The notes under the pieces: model-generated
Told to the model about the DNA's origin: nothing
The model's input: the letters and a program-made list of their open reading frames with translations, nothing else
The model's database searches: none
Part shown: positions 5,096 through 10,960 of the stretch, in pieces
Numbering within the stretch: position 1 is the first letter of the stretch
Layout of the letters: every line of letters starts with the position of its first letter
NCBI GenBank assembly: GCA_002419285.1
Contig: DIFU01000082.1
Location: 1-10,960 of the forward strand
Length of the DNA stretch: 10,960 nt
Origin: Prolixibacteraceae bacterium UBA5740
GTDB taxonomy: Bacteria > Bacteroidota > Bacteroidia > Bacteroidales > Prolixibacteraceae
Direction: 5' to 3'
Program-made: the position numbers and the translations under genes

Positions 5096-8000
5096 ATGAA
5101 AAAGAGTACCTATTGGTTCAAAGGGATATGTTTTATGTTATTCCTTTGCGGAGCGCTTCTGATTGGCCTGAATGGCCATGCACAATCCATTTACAAAAGA
5201 GGAGCCGTCCCGGTGATGGAACCGATTATCGGTTTTGCCATCGACGGTGATGCCTTTGCCATGACCTGCCCTGATGAAGGATCAGAACCTAACATGCGTG
5301 GGGACTGGTTCTATAATGCCGATTATCCCAACCCGCTTTACAGTTTGCTGGACCAAAACGGTGAACCCTGGCCCAGAATTGTGGATGCCAACATGTCGAC
5401 CTTCTATCTGGATGTGTTCAGAAAGGATGGGATCAATGACCCTTCCGTTTTTGACGGCAGCAACAAGATCTTTGACCACCCGGCTACCTATCTGGTGAAG
5501 GCAGGGACTGTCCCCCCAAAGGATGATGTCCAGAGGGCTGCAGCCCATTTTACTTATGGCAATCCTGATGGTGTGGGAAAAGACAAGCTTACAGGTGTAA
5601 CTTTTCCCGGAGACGAACATGACCTGTGGTGTATCTTTGCTGCCGACCGCTGGAAGACCAATGGCGACAGCTACATCGACTTCGAATTCAACCAGGCAAC
5701 CATCACTTTCGATGAAGCCACCGGAACCTTCGTTTCCGCAGCAGGACCTCTTGACAAGAATGATCCTTTCTATCTCACCCATCCATATACCAAAGGCAGA
5801 ACCCCTGGAGACGTATTGATCACCATTGAATTCGGAAATGGCGGTGGAATAGCAGAAGTCGTGGTGGATACGTGGGGACAAGATGCCAAAGGGAACTGGA
5901 CCTGGATGAGGAAACAACTTGCCGACTTCCCGGCAAACTCCATTTTCTGTACCAACAACCTCGCACCGACTGCAGCACCCTGGCAAGTATATGACAATGG
6001 TATGAATTATACCAAAAACCAGTTTGCCGAAGGGGCCATCAACCTGACCCAAATTTTGGGCTACAACCCTTGCTACAGCATTGCAACCGTATGGTGCAGG
6101 ACCAAAAGCTCGGATTCACCAAGTGCCACATTAAAAGACCTGGCAGGACCACCGGCCCAGTTAAATATTGAATCTGAACCACCGATGGCCATTTGCCCCG
6201 ATGATCTGCAATTCAGTTGCATGGAACCGGATGCCATCCTGACAGCCATCAATACATGGAGAACAGGATTCATGGCTGATCCCGAACATGGTGTCCCCTT
6301 TATTGATGAAGGTGATCCTGACGTCGAAGGAGATGAAACGGAATATTTCCTTGAAGAACTCACGTTTGACCCACCTCTTGCTTCCATTGACGAAGCATAC
6401 GTCTGTGCCGGAGGAACTATTACGGCCACATTCACCGTCACGGACTATTGCGAAAAAACCGACCAATGCATAAAATTCATAACGATTGATTACCCACACG
6501 ATCTGACCATTGATGAATGTCCGGGTGACCCGAACCTGGATGGCTGCAGTACCGACGTCGAAATCGAAGCAGCCTGGGATGCATGGATTGCAGGATTGAT
6601 GGCTATGGAAGGACATGCCACTTGTTTACCCGGAAACGTGGTATTTGATCCACCGCTCGAAGAGCTGGAAATGCCACTCCAATGCGTTACCACCAATCAG
6701 GTTGTTTCAGTTACCGCAACCGTTGAAAATATGTGCGACGATGCATCCGTAACCTGCACTTTCACGGTTCAGGCATATACCGAAGACCTGACCATTGATG
6801 CATGCCCGGGAGACCCGAACCTGGATGGATGTAGCGACAACGTTCAAATAGAAGCAGCATGGGACGAATGGATTGAAGGATTATTGGCCATTGAAGGTCA
6901 TGGCACTTGTCCTCCCGGAGCAGTCACCTTTGACCCTCCGCTGGATGATCTTGAAATGCCAGCACACTGCGCCGATCACCAACAACAGGTTTCAGTTACG
7001 GCAACCGTCGCCAATCATTGCGAATCAGCATCCGTTACTTGCACCTTCACTGTTGCAGCCTATGTCGATGACCTCACCATTGATGCTTGTCCGGGTGATC
7101 CATATCTTGGCGGATGCAGTACCGATGCTGAAATACAAACTGCCTGGGACGAATGGATTGCAGGATTATTGGCCATCGAAGGACATGGTACTTGTCCTCC
7201 CGGAGAGGTCACTTTTGATCCTCCGCTGGATGATCTCTTAATGCCAAGCCAATGTGCTACAGCCCAGCAGGTAGTAACCGTTACTGCCACTGTTGCCAAT
7301 CTGTGCGACGAAGAATCAGTTACCTGTACATTCACGGTTGATCCATATACCACCCCGGTAACTGCATTCTGTTCCGACGGACCGATCCTTGAAACCTGTC
7401 TGTCGGCGACCGATATTGATGTATTCTTTAACGCATGGAAAGAAGGCTTTTACCATGAAGGAGGTTGCGAACCGGTAACCGACAACATGGACGAACTGAT
7501 GGCACTCGACTGGAGGGATTTCTTCAACGAAAACGATGGAGGAACGGTATACTTTACCTACTATGCCTATGACCACTGCACCAGGGATGAAGTAACCTGT
7601 TCATTTACTGTACCTGATTGTCCGGATGGTTGCACACTCACCCAGGGTTACTGGAAAACCCATGGCGATCCGGCCACTTCCAAATATGATCCCGTTTGGG
7701 ATAACATTGGTCCTTCAACCATGTTCTATCTGAGCGGACAAACCTACATGGAAGTCATGTGGACCGAAACAGCCGACAACGCATACTATATTCTCGCTTC
7801 GCAATTTATTGCTGCCACACTGAATGTTTACGCTGGAGCCAGCCCGACACCTGTTGCTACAGAACTGGCCGATGCAGCCGTATTATTCAGCATGTACACA
7901 CCGGCACAAATTCTAGGATTGCCGGGATCCAGTTTACTGAGACAGCAGTTTATCGCGTTGGCGCTGCAACTTGACCTCTATAACAGGGGATTGCTTGGAG

Positions 8001-8335
8001 TTGTACACTGCGATTCAATGGAAGCAAACATGTATGTTTTGGTACTTCCTTCTTCCGGTGAAACGGGAGGATTGGAAGCCACTGACCTGAAGGTATACCC
8101 GAATCCGTTCAGCACAACGGTACATTTTGAATTCGTTTCAGGCAAGACTGCAGAAGCCAGGCTTGAAATATTCAATGTGACCGGACAAAAAATTGCCACG
8201 TTATTGGAACGCAGAGTTGAAAAGGGAGTCCTGAACCGGATTGAATACAAACCAGTGATGACACCCGGAGTACTCATTTACAGACTGAGCCTGGACAATG
8301 AAATCAGCCAGGGCACTCTGATATACAATAAATAA
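5096..8335 (+). CDS. Large T9SS-secreted surface protein with HYR-like repeats and a TQGYWKTH domain
   Basis: A 1079-aa exported protein. Residues 1-30 are a signal peptide (MKKSTYWFKG, hydrophobic core, NGHAQ). Residues about 31-360 are an unnamed, probably beta-rich region. Five HYR-like modules follow: a divergent one (about 361-468), three of exactly 95 aa starting at 469, 564 and 659, and a divergent fifth (about 754-845). The 95-aa modules share six Cys and an AAWDxWIxGL motif. TQGYWKTH at 849-856 opens a domain reaching about 972, known from bacterial surface proteins. Residues about 998-1079 (LKVYPNPFSTTVHFEF, LEIFNVTGQKI, ending LIYNK) are a type A T9SS sorting domain, so the mature protein should cross the outer membrane and be attached or released. 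No enzyme motif is seen; adhesion or a structural role is likely. ATG 5096 is preferred because a charged KK follows it; in-frame ATG 5075 would add seven residues (MILNPVI). Confidence 0.9.
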   Translation: MKKSTYWFKGICFMLFLCGALLIGLNGHAQSIYKRGAVPVMEPIIGFAIDGDAFAMTCPDEGSEPNMRGDWFYNADYPNPLYSLLDQNGEPWPRIVDANMSTFYLDVFRKDGINDPSVFDGSNKIFDHPATYLVKAGTVPPKDDVQRAAAHFTYGNPDGVGKDKLTGVTFPGDEHDLWCIFAADRWKTNGDSYIDFEFNQATITFDEATGTFVSAAGPLDKNDPFYLTHPYTKGRTPGDVLITIEFGNGGGIAEVVVDTWGQDAKGNWTWMRKQLADFPANSIFCTNNLAPTAAPWQVYDNGMNYTKNQFAEGAINLTQILGYNPCYSIATVWCRTKSSDSPSATLKDLAGPPAQLNIESEPPMAICPDDLQFSCMEPDAILTAINTWRTGFMADPEHGVPFIDEGDPDVEGDETEYFLEELTFDPPLASIDEAYVCAGGTITATFTVTDYCEKTDQCIKFITIDYPHDLTIDECPGDPNLDGCSTDVEIEAAWDAWIAGLMAMEGHATCLPGNVVFDPPLEELEMPLQCVTTNQVVSVTATVENMCDDASVTCTFTVQAYTEDLTIDACPGDPNLDGCSDNVQIEAAWDEWIEGLLAIEGHGTCPPGAVTFDPPLDDLEMPAHCADHQQQVSVTATVANHCESASVTCTFTVAAYVDDLTIDACPGDPYLGGCSTDAEIQTAWDEWIAGLLAIEGHGTCPPGEVTFDPPLDDLLMPSQCATAQQVVTVTATVANLCDEESVTCTFTVDPYTTPVTAFCSDGPILETCLSATDIDVFFNAWKEGFYHEGGCEPVTDNMDELMALDWRDFFNENDGGTVYFTYYAYDHCTRDEVTCSFTVPDCPDGCTLTQGYWKTHGDPATSKYDPVWDNIGPSTMFYLSGQTYMEVMWTETADNAYYILASQFIAATLNVYAGASPTPVATELADAAVLFSMYTPAQILGLPGSSLLRQQFIALALQLDLYNRGLLGVVHCDSMEANMYVLVLPSSGETGGLEATDLKVYPNPFSTTVHFEFVSGKTAEARLEIFNVTGQKIATLLERRVEKGVLNRIEYKPVMTPGVLIYRLSLDNEISQGTLIYNK
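6500..7354 (+). repeat. Three tandem 285-bp in-frame repeats (95-aa HYR-like modules)
   Basis: Units begin at 6500, 6785 and 7070, each exactly 285 bp with no length change. Each encodes DLTID-x-CPGDP-x-L-x-GCS, then AAWDxWIxGL or TAWDEWIAGL, GHxTCxPG, xFDPPLxxLxMP and SVTCTFTV. Six Cys sit at unit positions 7, 16, 42, 62, 79 and 86 in the first unit. The copies differ at many third codon positions while the protein stays alike, so the duplication is not fresh and the protein is under selection. Confidence 0.93.
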
Positions 8336-8403
8336 AGCATAAACTAGATCTGTTGGTTTACCAGGCAAAAGGAGGGTAAGGAGCAGTAATTCAACAGTCC
8401 CGT

Positions 8404-8440
8404 GAAGCCGCACCTGATTCAGGAGCGGCTTCTGTTTTAT
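8404..8440 (+). terminator. Intrinsic terminator of the first surface-protein gene
   Basis: GAAGCCGC (8404-8411) pairs with GCGGCTTC (8425-8432). Inside it CCTGA pairs with TCAGG around one T, with an A-A mismatch between the two stems. A T-rich stretch, TGTTTTAT, follows. It lies about 70 nt after the stop codon at 8335. Confidence 0.82.
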
Positions 8441-8810
8441 CCGAGGTGTTCAAAAATTATAACACTGCCTCTTTGAACCTGGCTTAGGTTATGACCAGAC
8501 TCGGTATTTAATCATATTTACGCCGTATCTACTGCGGTTCTTGTCTATTTCAACTTATACAAGTAATGCAAAAGATACGCAGAAGATATGCAAAAATACC
8601 CTATTTGGTTCGAATGGGGACCAAACCCGAAACAGGGTATCCAGGTAATAAAAAGATTAGGAATAATAATGTTTTAGGTAAATAATCCTTATTTTCAATT
8701 AATTATATCAAAAAATAGCTAGATAAAGGATACCGGAGATGTTGGAATGTCAAAAGTGCTTTTGGAACATCAAAAAAATCGTAAATGGCAAAAAAAATAA
8801 ATTTCAAATG
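8441..8810. other. Intergenic region rich in inverted repeats
   Basis: No gene is visible. It holds a nested inverted repeat at 8596-8640 (ATACCCT/AGGGTAT outside, TTTGGTTC/GGACCAAA inside with one G-T pair), a second at 8738-8771 (GATGTT/AACATC outside, CAAAAG-TG-CTTTTG inside), an imperfect direct repeat AGATACGCA/AGATATGCA (about 8574-8592), and two ATCAAAAAAT-like motifs at 8707 and 8769. Neither inverted repeat is followed by a T tract, so they are not obvious terminators; they could be regulator sites or a structured transcript. Confidence 0.5.
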
Positions 8811-9069
8811 ATCAAAAAATACGGGATTTTACGGATGGATTTTATCGAATAATCGTCCTAACTTTCTTTTCGTATTTATCAAGTCGCTTTGTTATATACA
8901 AGTCGTTTTTGCCAAGCTTTTTCCTGATTGTTAGCCCCGCTTCCAGGAAAACAACAAACCAGTCGTTGACTACAGAAGTACAGCCAGCTCCTTACCGGGA
9001 GGCTTTGTGAGGGTGATTCGAGGATATATGCAACACAAAAATTGCTTAATGATCCTAAATCACGTGATC
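8811..9069 (+). promoter_or_regulatory. Leader copy B: conserved 5' region of the second surface-protein gene
   Basis: This 259-bp region is the counterpart of 4849-5095. It keeps the same order of blocks: ATCAAAAAATA (8811), ACGGATGGATTT (8831), AAGTCGC (8881), hairpin TTTTCCTG/CAGGAAAA (8919-8951), AACAAACCAGTCG (8953-8965), hairpin AGCTCC/GGAGgCT (8986-9004), GGTGATTC (9012-9019), and ATGATC/GATCAT (9049-9071) reaching into the start codon. The intervening bases and loops differ and a few indels occur, so the two copies are old enough for the kept blocks to mean something. Confidence 0.7.
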
Positions 9070-10960
9070 ATGAAAAAGAACTACACCGCTTCTTTTATGA
9101 AACTATGGCGCATTTTTCTAACCATCATGTTTCTGACTCTTTGTTGTGGCTATTGGGCCAATGCACAATCAATCGACAAACTTGAACAGCTGGCCAACGG
9201 TCCTCTTAAAACAGCTCTGGATGCCGGATACACCTGTGATGGTGATGATTGGGTGACCGGTAATGTCAATGCCGCCAAAGCACATTTTGCCTGCGGCATG
9301 ACCATCCCCTACCGAATGTCAATCAGTGGGTTAGTCTCAGGGAACTCTTATCAGGTTGTCATTGGTTACGACACAAAGAAAAGTGGCAAACATGCCATTG
9401 ATTTTTTAACCGCTTTTGACAGACCAACAAGACATGAGGAAATTTTTGGGCATGAACCTTCCACTATTGACCCCCTCATAGGTCTTTTGCCTGCAGGTAC
9501 ATCTTACAATGATTATCCACTTCCAGCGCCAACGGCAAACATGTACGTTGATGCAACAGGAATGTTTGGTCCGATTGAAGGATTTAACCAGACAGTTACC
9601 GATAACTGGAGTTATTTCAGAATTTACAATGGGGCAACGATAGGTGATGGGCTTGTTTACCAAGGTACAGATCCAGCCTTGACTACCGCATCTGATTATT
9701 TAGTAGTCAATTTCACGGTTAATCCAGGACAATCAAGGGTTGTTCTTGCCTGGGGAGGAAACATTGCTTGCTCTGAACTTTGGGGTGAAGGAATGTCAGC
9801 AGAAGCCATTCCCGGCAGTCCATACCATATGTTTGTTCATGATTGCACCAATCTGTCTGGTTGCGGAAACAAGGAAGTACAGTTAGCTGCCTCTGCCATT
9901 TACCCATGCAATATGACCTGTACAATTACTCCGACACATGTCGATTGCTTTGGCTGGGCCACTGGAAGTGCTACGGTTACTCCCGAAAACGGTGCTGAAC
10001 CTTTCACATATTTGTGGAGCAACGGACAAAAGACACAAACCATTACGGGGTTAATCGCCGGAACTTATTCCGTGACAGTAACAGATTCAAAGGGTTGTAC
10101 AAGTTATTGTGAAACGATAATCGAAGAACCACCTTATGTTCCAATAAACCTGAATTGTGGTGAGGATACAAACGTAGATCCATGTATTGCCACCCAAGAT
10201 CTGACAACAGCTTTCAATGACTGGTTGGCAGATTTTACGGTTTCAGGAGGAACACAGCCTTTAACCATTGTTTATACCGTTAACGGATCAACGGTAGCAA
10301 GTTTGGACGGTGTTCAAGCACCCGATGTATGTGGAGGCTCAGTCGTTGTTTCAATCGACGTAACTGATGCATGTGAACTTCATGCAAGTTGTCAGGGGAC
10401 ATTTACAGTGCCGGCTCCCGATGCAATCGTGCACAACTTCCCGGACGACATGACTGCAGGTGACTGTCTCAGCCAGGATGCAATCGACGAAGCTTTTGCC
10501 GATTGGCTCGCCTTGGCAACCGTAAGCGGTGGGTGCGACCCGAACCTTGATTACGGACAGCCCGTGGCTCCCGATGCCTGCGGTGGTGAAGTAACCGTAA
10601 ACTTCGAGATCACTGACTACTGCCTCGTTGATCCAATCACAGGCAGCGCTACATTTACAGTGCCCGCTCCCGATGCAATCGTGCACAACTTCCCTGAAGA
10701 CATGACTGCAGGGGACTGTCTCAGCCAGGATGCAATCAATGATGCATTTGACGCCTGGCTCGATGAAGCCACCGTCAGCGGCGGTTGTGACCCGAACCTC
10801 GATTACGGACAGCCCGTGGCTCCCGATGCCTGCGGTGGTGAAGTAACCGTATACTTCGAGATCACTGACTACTGCCTCGATGAACCAATATTAGGCAGCG
10901 CAACATTTACCGTTCCCGCACCGGATGCAATCGTCCACAACTTCCCTGAAGACATGACTG
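9070..10960 (+). CDS. Large secreted surface protein with SprB repeat and HYR-like modules (partial, C-terminus beyond window)
   Basis: The frame is open from ATG 9070 to the right edge (630 codons, no stop). Residues 1-33 form a signal peptide (MKKNYTASFMKLWRIF, hydrophobic core, ending WANAQ). Residues about 34-280 form an unnamed Cys-containing region (IGYDTKKSGKHAIDFLTAFD near 97-116; SPYHMFVHDC near 250-259). Residues about 288-350 are a SprB repeat (VDCFGWATGSATVTPENGAE, then YLWSNGQ and GTYSVTVTDSKGC), the type found in the gliding adhesin SprB. HYR-like modules follow: a divergent one at about 358-450, then 84-aa units starting at 451, 535 and 619, the last cut by the window. They carry four Cys and an AFxxWL motif like the AAWDxWI motif of the upstream protein. 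A T9SS sorting domain would be expected at the missing C-terminus. Start choice: in-frame ATGs at 9028 and 9049 also exist; the charged KK after 9070 favours that one. Confidence 0.87.
   Translation, partial: MKKNYTASFMKLWRIFLTIMFLTLCCGYWANAQSIDKLEQLANGPLKTALDAGYTCDGDDWVTGNVNAAKAHFACGMTIPYRMSISGLVSGNSYQVVIGYDTKKSGKHAIDFLTAFDRPTRHEEIFGHEPSTIDPLIGLLPAGTSYNDYPLPAPTANMYVDATGMFGPIEGFNQTVTDNWSYFRIYNGATIGDGLVYQGTDPALTTASDYLVVNFTVNPGQSRVVLAWGGNIACSELWGEGMSAEAIPGSPYHMFVHDCTNLSGCGNKEVQLAASAIYPCNMTCTITPTHVDCFGWATGSATVTPENGAEPFTYLWSNGQKTQTITGLIAGTYSVTVTDSKGCTSYCETIIEEPPYVPINLNCGEDTNVDPCIATQDLTTAFNDWLADFTVSGGTQPLTIVYTVNGSTVASLDGVQAPDVCGGSVVVSIDVTDACELHASCQGTFTVPAPDAIVHNFPDDMTAGDCLSQDAIDEAFADWLALATVSGGCDPNLDYGQPVAPDACGGEVTVNFEITDYCLVDPITGSATFTVPAPDAIVHNFPEDMTAGDCLSQDAINDAFDAWLDEATVSGGCDPNLDYGQPVAPDACGGEVTVYFEITDYCLDEPILGSATFTVPAPDAIVHNFPEDMT
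10420..10960 (+). repeat. Tandem 252-bp in-frame repeats (84-aa HYR-like modules), array continues past window
   Basis: Units start at 10420, 10672 and 10924 with an exact 252-bp period. Each begins DAIVHNFP-D/E-DMTAGDCLSQDAI and contains the motif AFxxWL, then GGCDPNLDYGQPVAPDACGG and FEITDYCL. Units one and two agree in one long block including third codon positions (10549-10627 versus 10801-10879, one mismatch at 10600/10852) while their earlier parts differ more. This patchy identity suggests recent exchange between units. Confidence 0.93.

Noticed and set aside
5282..6052. Long open frame on the minus strand opposite the first surface-protein gene, and similar frames opposite other genes
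   Set aside because: These lie antisense to clear coding genes with domain matches and show no domain or signal of their own.
6500..7354. Regularly spaced repeats considered as a CRISPR or satellite array
   Set aside because: The period is a multiple of three, the frame is open throughout and the differences are mostly silent; these are protein modules.

Overview
The window comes from a Bacteroidota (Bacteroidetes) chromosome. The evidence is an ECF sigma factor / FecR pair with a C-terminal DUF4974-type domain, a type IX secretion (T9SS) C-terminal sorting domain, SprB and HYR-like repeats in giant secreted proteins, scarce Shine-Dalgarno sequences, and a TAnnTTTG-type promoter in front of a tRNA gene. 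Class or genus cannot be fixed from the sequence alone.

Left part (1-2460, minus strand): a compact operon reading sigma factor -> FecR anti-sigma -> an STN-domain protein that runs off the left edge. The usual partner of such a pair is a SusC/FecA-type TonB receptor. Here the STN domain is instead followed by a retropepsin-like DTG segment, so the third gene looks like a secreted or periplasmic aspartyl protease-family protein. The C-terminal domain of FecR and the STN domain of its neighbour are visibly similar. Middle-left (2418-3764): a tRNA-Leu(CAA) gene with its promoter converges on a secreted CE1-like esterase; a near-perfect two-way terminator separates them.

Middle (3765-4765): an AT-rich divergent intergenic region leads to a LuxR/NarL-type regulator whose receiver domain has lost several signature residues.

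Right part (4766-10960): two large exported, modular surface proteins in tandem. The first (1079 aa, complete) has an N-terminal unnamed region, five HYR-like modules (three of exactly 95 aa), a TQGYWKTH domain and a T9SS sorting domain. The second (630 codons seen, runs off the right edge) has a signal peptide, an N-terminal unnamed region, one SprB repeat, then HYR-like modules with an exact 84-aa period. Both genes are preceded by the same roughly 250-bp leader, although their N-terminal domains are not obviously alike. The leader carries three conserved inverted repeats, one with a compensatory base-pair change and one that includes the start codon. This shared leader is the most interesting signal in the window: it may be a cis-acting RNA or operator array that co-regulates a family of T9SS surface proteins, possibly through the adjacent LuxR-type regulator. 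That functional link is inference.
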